NCBI GenBank assembly: GCA_964599235.1
Contig: CAZRDX010000017.1
Coordinates: 62,001-126,000 of the forward strand
Length of the DNA: 64,000 bases
Direction of reading: 5' to 3'
Source: DRPN01 sp964599235
Lineage (GTDB): Bacteria; Bacteroidota; Bacteroidia; Bacteroidales; VadinHA17
The notes beneath the pieces were generated by a model. The model worked only from the letters and a program-made list of their open reading frames with translations. It was not told the DNA's origin and did no database searches. Each line of letters opens with the position of its first letter. The stretch's first letter is position 1. Of this stretch, positions 8,501 to 17,258 are shown piece by piece. Made by a program: the position numbers and the translations under genes.

Positions 8501-10399
8501 ATGCAGTCGCCCAAAAGAAATGTCCGCATTCTCCTGTGGATCCCGTTCCTTTCCCTCCTCCTTGCTGCAGGAGGTACGGATCCTCCCGCTCGCCACAAAA
8601 AGCTCACGGCCGACGACTACGTGAAACATGAGTACCGCATACCCATGCGTGACGGCGTGCATCTCTTCACCTCGGTGTACATCCCAAAGGACCGTTCACG
8701 GACCTATCCCATCCTTATGCAGCGCACCCCTTATTCCGTGGCCCCATACGGCAAGGAGAAAAGAAAACATCTGGGCCCTTCGGATCTTTTCATGGAAGAC
8801 GGTTACATCTTCGTTTATCAGGATGTGCGGGGCAGGTTCATGTCGGAAGGGACATTCGTAAACATGCGTCCCATGCGGCACCGCCGCGACAGTACGGCGG
8901 TGGACGAAAGCACCGACACATGGGACACGGTGGAGTGGCTGATACATAACATCGAAGGGAACAATGGCAAGGTGGGTATCTGGGGCATCTCCTACCCCGG
9001 CTTCTATGCTTCGGCAGCGGCCGTAGATGCACATCCGGCTGTCCGCGCCATATCCCCCCAGGCACCCATAGCCGACTGGTTCTTCGACGATTTCCACCAT
9101 CACGGCGCATTTTTCCTCCCCCACAGTTTCAATTTCCTGGCGGTCTTCGGCCAGCCGCGCCGGGGCCTGACCACCTCGTGGGGAGAACGTTTCGACCACG
9201 GCACGCCCGACGGGTATGCTTTCTTCATGCGGCTGGGTCCCCTTGCCCGCGTGAACACCGAATATTTCCACCACGGCATCCCCTTCTGGGACTCGATCGT
9301 CCTGCATCCCGACTACGACCGTTTCTGGCGGGAGCGGAACATCCTCCCTCACCTCACGGACATCCGGCCGGCGATCCTGGTGGTAGGCGGGTGGTATGAT
9401 GCGGAGGACCTCTATGGCACCTTCGCCACATACGAGGCGATGGAGCGCTTCTCCTCCGGCGGCGAAGAGAAACGCCTTGTCGTCGGCCCGTGGCGTCACG
9501 GCGGCTGGGCCCGCGGCAACGGTGACCATCTCGGATGGGTGTGGTTCCCGGGCGATCCTCCCCCGTCGGTCTACTACAGGGAAAAGATCGAATATCCTTT
9601 CTTTTCGCATTATCTCAAGGGTCGCAAGACGGACCTTCCCAAGGTCACGATGTACGAAACGGGGCGTGGCCGGTGGGTGACCTTCGACCGCTGGCCCCCT
9701 TCCGGCACTCATCCGGCCACACTCTACCTGCACAGCGACGGCACCCTGACCCCCACGTCTGGTGATGACGGAAAATACCGTGAATTCATCAGTGATCCTG
9801 CCAAGGCGGTTCCTTACACCGAGCGTGTGACCATCGGCATGTCCGCAGCCTACATGACCGACGACCAGCGTTTTGCCGGCCGTCGTCCCGACGTGCTGGT
9901 CTATGTCACGCCGGTGCTTGAGAACGACATCACCCTTGCCGGAAAATCGGAAGCCGAGCTCTATGTCTCTACCACTGCCGGCGATGCCGACTGGGTGGTC
10001 AAACTCATCGATGTCTATCCCGACGACCATCCCGATTATCCCGGCAATCCTTCCTTCATCAGGATGGGTGGCTACCAGCAGATGGTGCGCAGCGAGGTGT
10101 TCCGCGGCCGTTACCGCAACAGCTACGAGCATCCGGAACCTTTCGTCCCCGGGAGGATGACGAAGGTACGTATCCCCCTGCAGGATATCCTTCACACCTT
10201 CCGGGCGGGGCACCGCATCATGGTGCAGGTGCAGAACACCTGGTTCCCGCTGGTGGACCGCAACCCGCAGAGATACGTGGAGAACATCTACACCGACGCA
10301 AAAGAAGAGGATTTCATCCCGGCCACGCAGCGGGTGTACGGTATGTCGGCATTACATTTCCAGATCCTGGAAGGGTCCCTTCCCGCAGCAGAGAGATAA
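8501..10399 (+). CDS. CocE/NonD family hydrolase (S15 X-Pro dipeptidyl-peptidase type)
   Basis: This 632-residue protein has an N-terminal hydrophobic segment that looks like a signal peptide. An alpha/beta-hydrolase domain follows, then a C-terminal jelly-roll. The nucleophile motif is GISYPG near residue 165; the acid is in GGWYDAEDLYG and the histidine in GPWRHGGW. The opening RIPMRDGVHLFTSVYIPKD is typical of the family. Known members include X-prolyl dipeptidyl-peptidases, cocaine esterase and glutaryl-7-ACA acylases, so the substrate cannot be fixed from sequence. Placement after an M13 peptidase favours a peptide or amide substrate (inference). Its stop is 2 bp from the opposing xylE stop, leaving no room for a terminator between them. 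Confidence 0.85.
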   Translation: MQSPKRNVRILLWIPFLSLLLAAGGTDPPARHKKLTADDYVKHEYRIPMRDGVHLFTSVYIPKDRSRTYPILMQRTPYSVAPYGKEKRKHLGPSDLFMEDGYIFVYQDVRGRFMSEGTFVNMRPMRHRRDSTAVDESTDTWDTVEWLIHNIEGNNGKVGIWGISYPGFYASAAAVDAHPAVRAISPQAPIADWFFDDFHHHGAFFLPHSFNFLAVFGQPRRGLTTSWGERFDHGTPDGYAFFMRLGPLARVNTEYFHHGIPFWDSIVLHPDYDRFWRERNILPHLTDIRPAILVVGGWYDAEDLYGTFATYEAMERFSSGGEEKRLVVGPWRHGGWARGNGDHLGWVWFPGDPPPSVYYREKIEYPFFSHYLKGRKTDLPKVTMYETGRGRWVTFDRWPPSGTHPATLYLHSDGTLTPTSGDDGKYREFISDPAKAVPYTERVTIGMSAAYMTDDQRFAGRRPDVLVYVTPVLENDITLAGKSEAELYVSTTAGDADWVVKLIDVYPDDHPDYPGNPSFIRMGGYQQMVRSEVFRGRYRNSYEHPEPFVPGRMTKVRIPLQDILHTFRAGHRIMVQVQNTWFPLVDRNPQRYVENIYTDAKEEDFIPATQRVYGMSALHFQILEGSLPAAER

Positions 10400-10401
10400 G
10401 G

Positions 10402-12033
10402 TCATCCTTCCTCTTCCGGCTTTTCCGGGCGCCAGATCTTCTCGATCTCTTCGAGGGAACGTCCTTTGGTCTCGGGCACCATCCGCCACACGAACCAGGC
10501 TGCCAGGATGCCCATCAGTCCATAGATCCAGTAGGCAAAACCATGATGGAAAAGGGCGTTCAGGGTGCTGTTGTCGTTCATCATGGGGAAGGTCCAAGAT
10601 ATGATGAGGTTGGCCACCCACTGTGCCGCCACGGCGATGGACATCGCTCCCCGGATGCTGTTGGGGAAGATCTCGGAGAGGAGCACCCATGTCACCGGTC
10701 CCCACGACATGGCAAAGAAAGCGACATACATCAGCATGAAGAGCAGTGCTCCCAGCCCCACATGCTGCAGGTAGAAGGTCATGCCCAGGCCGAACATGGC
10801 CGCGGCCATGCCGAGGGCACCAATGATCTGCAGGGGTTTGCGCCCGAAACGGTCGACCGTCAGGATGGCCAGCACGGTGAACAGCAGGTTGATGGATCCC
10901 ACAATGACGGTCTGCAGCAGGGCCACGTCGGTGGCGGACCCCATGTTACGGAAGATCTCCGGCGCATAGTAGAGCACCACGTTGATGCCCACGAACTGCT
11001 GGAACACCGAGAGCATGATGCCCACGAAGATAACCATCCCGCCGTACGAGAGCCAGGGAACCGACTTGTCACGCAGGGTCTCGCGTATCTCGGCCAGGAT
11101 GACCGGTGCCGCACGACTGCCGGAGACTTTCTCCAGCACCTTGCCGGCCTCTTCTTCCCGACCGGCCATCACCAGATAGCGGGGTGTTTCCGGGACGAAG
11201 AAAAGAAGCACGAAAAAGAGCATTGCCGGGATGGTCTCGGAAGCGAACATCCACCGCCATCCGCTGAGACGCAGCCAGGTATCATCCCCCTGGTGGCTGT
11301 AGGCAATGTAATAGTTGACGAAATAAACCACCAGCATGCCGAAGATGATGGCGAACTGGTTCCAAGAGACCAGTCGTCCTCGGATGCGTGAGGGGGCGAT
11401 CTCGGCAATGTACATGGGTGAGAGCATGGAGGCCAGGCCCACGCCTATGCCGCCGAGGATGCGGTAGATGATGAAGGAGATCACCGGCTCGACCATGAAG
11501 ATGTTCATTCTTTCCGGCAGGGCCGAGCCAACGGCCGAGAGAGTGAAGAGGAGGGCCGCCAGGAGCAGACCTCTTTTCCTCCCGAGACGGCGGCTGACGA
11601 AGCCTCCTATACTGCCGCCGATGATGCAGCCCACCAGGGCCGACGAGACGGTGAAGCCTTTCAGGGCGTTGGCCGTCTCCTCCGTGAGGGTAAGGGGATG
11701 GTCGAAGAGCCGCCAGACGGCGACGGCAGCCGCCGCCACAAGGAGCAGGCTGACGGAGGCTCCTTTTTTCTTTCCGTACAGCTTCACCAGGATCGAACCG
11801 GCGGCATAGACAATGATGCCCAGCACCACCGCCACACTGAGACGGTACTGAAAGATGACCCGGGCCGCCCGGGCCGGGTCACTGTGGAGCGGGTCGATGA
11901 AAAAACCCTGGAGCGATTTCACCGCCCCGGAGATCACGGCCGTATCGTAACCGAACAGGAGGCCGCCCAGCGTGGCCACCAGGGTGATCGCCATGATGTA
12001 TGCACGATTTCCTTCCTCGTTATGATAGCCCAT
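10402..12033 (-). CDS. xylE: D-xylose/proton symporter, MFS sugar porter
   Basis: This 543-residue inner-membrane protein has about 12 transmembrane helices. Sugar-porter signatures are present: LGGLLFGYDTAVISG in helix 1, RRLGRKRG in the loop after helix 2, the R-G-V-G segment with SPMYIAEIAPSRIRGRLV, and the C-terminal PETKGRSLEEIE. A longer than usual loop between helices 1 and 2 matches XylE-type porters. It is the last gene of a run gyrB-xylB-xylA-xylE, 12 bp after xylA, so xylose is the likely substrate. Confidence 0.88.
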   Translation of the reverse strand: MGYHNEEGNRAYIMAITLVATLGGLLFGYDTAVISGAVKSLQGFFIDPLHSDPARAARVIFQYRLSVAVVLGIIVYAAGSILVKLYGKKKGASVSLLLVAAAAVAVWRLFDHPLTLTEETANALKGFTVSSALVGCIIGGSIGGFVSRRLGRKRGLLLAALLFTLSAVGSALPERMNIFMVEPVISFIIYRILGGIGVGLASMLSPMYIAEIAPSRIRGRLVSWNQFAIIFGMLVVYFVNYYIAYSHQGDDTWLRLSGWRWMFASETIPAMLFFVLLFFVPETPRYLVMAGREEEAGKVLEKVSGSRAAPVILAEIRETLRDKSVPWLSYGGMVIFVGIMLSVFQQFVGINVVLYYAPEIFRNMGSATDVALLQTVIVGSINLLFTVLAILTVDRFGRKPLQIIGALGMAAAMFGLGMTFYLQHVGLGALLFMLMYVAFFAMSWGPVTWVLLSEIFPNSIRGAMSIAVAAQWVANLIISWTFPMMNDNSTLNALFHHGFAYWIYGLMGILAAWFVWRMVPETKGRSLEEIEKIWRPEKPEEEG

Positions 12034-12045
12034 GGATGTGAAATA

Positions 12046-13374
12046 TCAGATGTACTGGTTGATCAACTGTTCGAACCATTCCTGTTTGCCGCTGATGAGC
12101 GGAGGTTCTTCCTGCTCACCCGCCAGCCGGTGAAGATCCTCGAGGGTGAGCCGTCCTGCCTCGAAGTCGGCACCGGCGCCCTCGTCGAAGGAAGCATAAC
12201 GTTCACGCCGCCGTTGCAGGTAGGAGGAATCGTTCAGGAGCTTGTCAGCCACCAGTAAGGCACGGGCAAAGACATCCATGGCGGCGATGTGGGCGATGAA
12301 GATATCCTCCAGATCGGTGGAGTTGCGGCGGGTCTTGGCATCAAAGTTGATCCCGCCGGTAGTGAAACCCCCTGCCTGGAGGATCACCAGCAGGGCTTCG
12401 ACCGTCTCGTAAAGGTTGATAACGAACTGGTCGGTGTCCCAGCCGTTCTGGTAATCGCCGCGGTTGGCGTCGATGCTGCCCAGCAGTCCGGCGTCGGCAG
12501 CCGCCTGGAGCTCGTGCTGGAAGGTATGTCCCGCCAGTGTGGCATGGTTGACTTCGATGTTGAGCTTGAAGTCCTGATCCAAACCGTAATGGCGCAGGAA
12601 ACCGATGACCGTCTCGGCGTCGTAGTCATACTGGTGTTTCATCGGTTCCATGGGCTTGGGCTCGATGAGGAAAGTCCCCCGGAAGCCGTTGCGCCTCCCA
12701 TAATCACGGGCCATGGTGAGGAAACGGGCCATGTGTTCTTTTTCTCTTTTCATGTCGGTGTTGAGCAGGGAGAGATAACCTTCCCGGCCGCCCCAAAACA
12801 CATAGTTCTCCCCTCCCAGGGCGATGGTGGCGTCGAGGGCGTTCTTCACCTGAGCGCCGGCACGTGCCACCACCCGGAAGTCGGGATTGGTGGCGGCCCC
12901 GTTCATATATCGGGGATGGGAAAAGAGGTTGGAGGTACCCCAGAGGAGCTTCACTCCCGAAGCCTTCTGTTTTTCACGGGCATACTCCACCATCGTGAAA
13001 AGACGCTTCTCCGACTCCGCCAGGGTGTCCGCCTCCTCCACAAGGTCATAATCATGAAAGCAGTAATAGGGCACACCCAGTTTGGTGAAGAACTCGAATG
13101 CCGCATCCATCTTGGCACGGGCCCGGTCAAGGGGTGTGGGATAGTCGAGCCACGGGAACCTTTTGGTCCCTGCCCCGAAGGGGTCGGCCCCGGTATTACC
13201 GAAGGTGTGCCAGTAGGCCACAGCAAAACGGAAATGTTCCTGCATGGTTTTGCCCCCCACCACACGTCCCGCATCATACCATTTGAAAGCCAAAGGGTTG
13301 TCCGACCCCGGCCCTTCATAGGGTATCTTCCCGATACCGGGGAAGAAGGTTTTTTGTCCAAGGGTGATCTCCAT
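12046..13374 (-). CDS. xylA: Xylose isomerase
   Basis: This 442-residue cytoplasmic enzyme interconverts D-xylose and D-xylulose and needs two divalent metal ions. It is the long class-II form found in Bacteroidota. The catalytic histidine is in YCFHDYDLV, the metal glutamate in LIEPKPMEP, and further metal ligands in NHATLAGHTF and DANRGDYQNGWDTDQF. It lies between xylB (25 bp upstream) and xylE (12 bp downstream). The start ATG begins the usual MEITLGQKTFFPGI sequence. Confidence 0.96.
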   Translation of the reverse strand: MEITLGQKTFFPGIGKIPYEGPGSDNPLAFKWYDAGRVVGGKTMQEHFRFAVAYWHTFGNTGADPFGAGTKRFPWLDYPTPLDRARAKMDAAFEFFTKLGVPYYCFHDYDLVEEADTLAESEKRLFTMVEYAREKQKASGVKLLWGTSNLFSHPRYMNGAATNPDFRVVARAGAQVKNALDATIALGGENYVFWGGREGYLSLLNTDMKREKEHMARFLTMARDYGRRNGFRGTFLIEPKPMEPMKHQYDYDAETVIGFLRHYGLDQDFKLNIEVNHATLAGHTFQHELQAAADAGLLGSIDANRGDYQNGWDTDQFVINLYETVEALLVILQAGGFTTGGINFDAKTRRNSTDLEDIFIAHIAAMDVFARALLVADKLLNDSSYLQRRRERYASFDEGAGADFEAGRLTLEDLHRLAGEQEEPPLISGKQEWFEQLINQYI

Positions 13375-13399
13375 TGTTACGGAATATTTAGGTTGTGTT

Positions 13400-14896
13400 T
13401 TAAAGTTCTTCTAGCATTCTCTCGAGCTTCTCGAGCCATCTGCCATAGGCTTCCTCGTATGCTTGCCTGTGGTCCTGGGAGGGTTCAATGACCGCTTTTC
13501 TTTCCAGTTTTGTGAAACAATTTTCCGGTGATGTACAGTTACCGGCGCCGAGGGCGGCTCCCTGAGCGGCACCCTGGGCTCCGTCGGTATCATACAGTTC
13601 GATGGTGACATCGGTGGCGGTGGCCAGCACTTCACGGAAGAGCGGACTCAGGAACATGTTGGCATGGCCGGCACGCAACACGCGTGTTCCGATCCCCATT
13701 TCCTCCATGATCTCCAGGCCGTAACGGAAGGAGAAAGCGATCCCCTCCTGCACGGCGCGCAGCAGGTGAGGACGTCCATGACGGTTGAAACGTATTCCTC
13801 CGAAAAAGGCTCCGGGGTCCTGGTTACGGAGCACCCTTTCGGCGCCGTTACCGAAAGGCAGGACCGTGACCCCTTCGGCGCCGGGTGGCACCTGACGGGC
13901 CAGACGGTTCATCTCATCATACGTTACTTTGCCTTCGAAAAGGATGTTCCGCATCCAGGCGTTGAGGATGCCCGTGCCGTTGATACAGAGCAGCACCCCG
14001 TAACGGGGGTGTGGGATCCGGTGGTTCACATGCAGAAAGGTGTTGACTCGTGAGAGGGCGTCGGCGGCAGGTTGTCCCGTGACGCCGTAGACGACACCGG
14101 AGGTGCCGGCGGTGGCGGCCACTTCGCCGGGCTCCAGGACATTGAGAGAGAAAGCGTTGTTGGGCTGGTCACCTGCACGGTAGGTCACCGGCACTCCCGG
14201 CGCAAGGCCCAGGTCCTCCGCTGCCAGGGGCGTCAGCCGTCCCTGTTCGCCGAAGACAGGCACCACCGGTGGCAGCAGCGAAGCATCCAGGTCCAACGCC
14301 TCGAGCACCATCGTCGCGGTCCTGTCTTCCTGATAATCCCAGAGGATCCCTTCGGAAAGGCCCGTAACCGTAGTGGCGGCCTCCCCGGTCATCCGCATGG
14401 CGAGGTAATCACCCGGCAGGAGCATCTTCCAGGCTTTGCGATAGATCTCCGGCTCATGCTCTTTCACCCAGGCCAGTTTGGCGGCGGTGAAGTTAGCGGG
14501 GGAGTTGAGCAGATGGCGCATGGCCTTCCCGCTTCCGATTTTCCGGAGAGCACGCTCCCCTATTTCCACCGCACGGCTGTCGCACCAGATGATGGCCGGC
14601 CGCAACACTTGCCGCAGCTTGTCAATAAGCACGAGACCGTGCATCTGATAGGCGATGCCGATACCTTTCACCTGCCGTGATGCTTCGGGATGTGCTTTCC
14701 ATAGCATGTGGGTAACACGTACCAGGTGATCCCACCACATCGCAGGATCCTGTTCTGCCCAGCCGGGACGGGGGGCATCCATGGGCATCTCTTCCCCGGC
14801 CGGCGAAGTGGCCCGGGCGATCACCTTGCCAGTATGGCTGTCATACAACGCTCCCTTGACAGAAGAGCTGCCTGCGTCATACCCGAGAAAATACAT
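13400..14896 (-). CDS. xylB: Xylulokinase
   Basis: This 498-residue FGGY carbohydrate kinase phosphorylates D-xylulose to xylulose 5-phosphate, which feeds the pentose-phosphate or phosphoketolase routes. The N-terminal phosphate motif is DAGSSSVKGALYD, followed by the HGLVLID region and IIWCDSRA; the second-domain ATP motif is ATAGTSGVVYG. The start is preceded by a strong AAAGGAG ribosome-binding site within a spacer of only 20 bp after gyrB. No promoter or terminator was found in that spacer. Xylulose specificity comes mainly from the adjacent xylA and xylE. Confidence 0.93.
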   Translation of the reverse strand: MYFLGYDAGSSSVKGALYDSHTGKVIARATSPAGEEMPMDAPRPGWAEQDPAMWWDHLVRVTHMLWKAHPEASRQVKGIGIAYQMHGLVLIDKLRQVLRPAIIWCDSRAVEIGERALRKIGSGKAMRHLLNSPANFTAAKLAWVKEHEPEIYRKAWKMLLPGDYLAMRMTGEAATTVTGLSEGILWDYQEDRTATMVLEALDLDASLLPPVVPVFGEQGRLTPLAAEDLGLAPGVPVTYRAGDQPNNAFSLNVLEPGEVAATAGTSGVVYGVTGQPAADALSRVNTFLHVNHRIPHPRYGVLLCINGTGILNAWMRNILFEGKVTYDEMNRLARQVPPGAEGVTVLPFGNGAERVLRNQDPGAFFGGIRFNRHGRPHLLRAVQEGIAFSFRYGLEIMEEMGIGTRVLRAGHANMFLSPLFREVLATATDVTIELYDTDGAQGAAQGAALGAGNCTSPENCFTKLERKAVIEPSQDHRQAYEEAYGRWLEKLERMLEEL

Positions 14897-14916
14897 CCGC
14901 TCCTTTTTGTGTCCCG

Positions 14917-16878
14917 TCAGGCATCAATGTTGGCATAACGGGCATGTTTCTCGATGAACTCGCGTCGCGGGGGGACATCATCTCCCATGAGCATGGAAAA
15001 GATCCTGTCAGCCTCAGCCGCACTCTCGATGGTCACCTGGCGCAGGGTGCGGGTCTCGGGATTCATGGTGGTCTCCCACAGCTGTTCGGCATTCATCTCC
15101 CCCAGACCTTTGTAACGCTGGACCGTCACACCCGCCTTCTCACCACCCAGCTCCTCGACGGCCTGCTGGCGTTGCTGTTCGTTCCAGCAGTAACGCTGCG
15201 TCTTGCCTTTCTTCACCAGGTAGAGAGGCGGAGTGGCGATGTAAAGATGACCTTCCTTGATCAGATCCTGCATATAACGGAAAAAGAAGGTCATGATGAG
15301 GGTGGTGATGTGGCTGCCGTCCACATCGGCATCGGTCATGATGATGATCTTGTTGTACCGCAGTCTGGACATGTCGAGGGCTTTGCTGTCCTCTTCGGTG
15401 CCGATGGAGACGCCGAGGGCGGTGAAGATATTACGGATCTCCTCGTTCTCGAAGATCTTATGCATCATGGCCTTTTCGACGTTAAGGATCTTACCGCGCA
15501 GCGGGAGGATAGCCTGGAACTCTCTTTTTCTGCCTTGTTTGGCTGTTCCTCCTGCCGAGTCGCCCTCCACGAGGAAGATCTCGGAGACTTCGGGGTCGCG
15601 GCTGGCGCAGTCGGCCAGTTTTCCGGGCATACCTGCGCCGGAGAGGACGTTCTTGCGCTGGACCATTTCACGGGCTTTCCGTGCGGCCTGGCGTGCCCTG
15701 GCGGCCAGGATGACTTTCTCGACGATGGTCTTGGCCTCGCGGGGATGCTCTTCCAGGTAATAGTTGAGGGCCGTACTGACGGCCTGGTCGACGGCCCCCA
15801 TCACCTCGTTGTTGCCCAGCTTGGTCTTGGTCTGTCCCTCGAACTGCGGCTCCTGCACCTTTACCGAGACGATGGCCGTAAGCCCTTCGCGGAAGTCGTC
15901 GCCGCTGATCTCCACCTTCGCTTTGGCCAGCATACCCGACTTCTCGGCATAGCTCTTAAGCGTGCGCGTCAGCCCCCTGCGGAAACCGGCCAGGTGCGTA
16001 CCTCCCTCGATGGTATTAATGTTGTTGACATAGGAATGGATGTTCTCGGTGTAGGAGGTGTTGTATTGCATGGAGATCTCCACGGGGATACCGTTCTTCT
16101 CGGTCTCGATGTAGATAGGCTCCTCGATAAGGGCTTCACGGGTAGAGTCGAGGTACTTGACGAACTCCCGCAGACCCTCTTCGGAATAGAACTCCTCGTG
16201 CCGGTAAGGACCTTCGCCGTTCTCGAGTCTTTCTCTTTTGTCGGTGATGGTCAGTCGGATCCCTTTGTTGAGAAAAGCCAGCTCCCGCAGACGGGCGGCG
16301 AGGATCTCATATTTGAAATCCGTAGTGATGAAGATGGAATCATCAGGCTTAAAAGTGATGATCGTACCTGTCCTGTCGGTGGCTCCCACCTCTTTGACGG
16401 GTTCGAGGGGTTTCCCCTTGCTGTATTCCTGCACATAGATCTTGCCGTCGCGGTGGATCTCCGCCCGGAGGTTCACCGACAGGGCATTGACACAGGAGAC
16501 CCCCACCCCGTGCAGGCCTCCTGATACTTTATAGGTGTCCTTGTTGAACTTTCCACCGGCATGCAGGACGGTCATCACCACCTCGAGGGCCGAACGGTTT
16601 TCTTTTTCATGAAGGTCGACAGGGATGCCGCGTCCGTCGTCGGAGATGGTCACCGAGCCGTCCTCGTTGATCACCACATCGATATTTTTGCAGAAGCCGG
16701 CCAGGGCTTCATCGATCGAGTTATCCACCACCTCATAAACCAAGTGATGCAACCCTTTCTCGCTCACGTCGCCGATATACATGGCCGGCCTTTTCCTCAC
16801 TGCCTCCAGGCCTTCCAGCACCTGTATGTTCTCCGCGGAATAGCCGTTGCCGTTCTGGTTTTTCATTTCTTCACTCAT
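14917..16878 (-). CDS. gyrB: DNA gyrase subunit B
   Basis: This 653-residue protein is the ATPase subunit of DNA gyrase, which introduces negative supercoils with GyrA. The GHKL ATPase elements are visible (DNSIDEALAG, DDGRGIPVD, GGLHGVGVSCVNALS). The transducer domain follows, then the TOPRIM region with LVEGDSAGG and MTDADVDGSHI, and the C-terminal GLGEMNAEQLWETTM segment. No large insertion is present, as expected for Bacteroidota GyrB. The gene is unusual in being followed at 20 bp by xylose catabolic genes on the same strand. Confidence 0.97.
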   Translation of the reverse strand: MSEEMKNQNGNGYSAENIQVLEGLEAVRKRPAMYIGDVSEKGLHHLVYEVVDNSIDEALAGFCKNIDVVINEDGSVTISDDGRGIPVDLHEKENRSALEVVMTVLHAGGKFNKDTYKVSGGLHGVGVSCVNALSVNLRAEIHRDGKIYVQEYSKGKPLEPVKEVGATDRTGTIITFKPDDSIFITTDFKYEILAARLRELAFLNKGIRLTITDKRERLENGEGPYRHEEFYSEEGLREFVKYLDSTREALIEEPIYIETEKNGIPVEISMQYNTSYTENIHSYVNNINTIEGGTHLAGFRRGLTRTLKSYAEKSGMLAKAKVEISGDDFREGLTAIVSVKVQEPQFEGQTKTKLGNNEVMGAVDQAVSTALNYYLEEHPREAKTIVEKVILAARARQAARKAREMVQRKNVLSGAGMPGKLADCASRDPEVSEIFLVEGDSAGGTAKQGRKREFQAILPLRGKILNVEKAMMHKIFENEEIRNIFTALGVSIGTEEDSKALDMSRLRYNKIIIMTDADVDGSHITTLIMTFFFRYMQDLIKEGHLYIATPPLYLVKKGKTQRYCWNEQQRQQAVEELGGEKAGVTVQRYKGLGEMNAEQLWETTMNPETRTLRQVTIESAAEADRIFSMLMGDDVPPRREFIEKHARYANIDA

Positions 16879-17258
16879 TGCTTCTTTCGTTCATTCATTA
16901 AAATATTCTCCTTACTCCCGGTTTTCACCGGGATCTCCTACTTCCTGGTTTTGTTCGTTCGTTCCCGGATGATCCCCGGCCTTTCAGCCGGAATGAAGAT
17001 ATGGTATGCTCTTTTCTTTCCCTTCTTTTTCCCTTCCAAAATAACCCATTATCTCACAATCATTTATCACGTCCTTCATCCTCTTTGCCAGATGTTATGC
17101 AAATATACTAAATTTTAATGATAATCAGGCATTTATCCTCTCCCTAGATGGTGTTTTTTTCAACAAAAAATAAACATCCTTCCGGAACAGGCAAAAGGGG
17201 GATGTGAATATGTGAAAAACATGTTCCCGGGGTGCATCCCAATGAACGGCACGGGGGA
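16879..17258 (-). other. 380-bp intergenic region upstream of gyrB
   Basis: Short reading frames on both strands here show no recognisable protein. The stretch from about 17041 to 17200 is AT-rich. It holds one perfect -7 box for gyrB (17100-17107), which implies a leader of roughly 215 nt before the gyrB ATG. No hairpin with a T-run was found behind the gene ending at 17259. Confidence 0.55.
17100..17107 (-). promoter_or_regulatory. -7 box (TATATTTG) for gyrB
   Basis: The minus strand reads TATATTTG, a perfect TAnnTTTG match in an AT-rich stretch. A -33 TTTG is not obvious. The predicted leader to gyrB is long, about 215 nt. Confidence 0.5.

Noticed and set aside
5156..8662. A 1168-codon open frame on the minus strand
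   Set aside because: It lies antisense across rocD and the M13 peptidase gene, both with clear family motifs. The translation has no recognisable domain and is rich in His, Gly and Val, typical of the shadow of a GC-rich gene.
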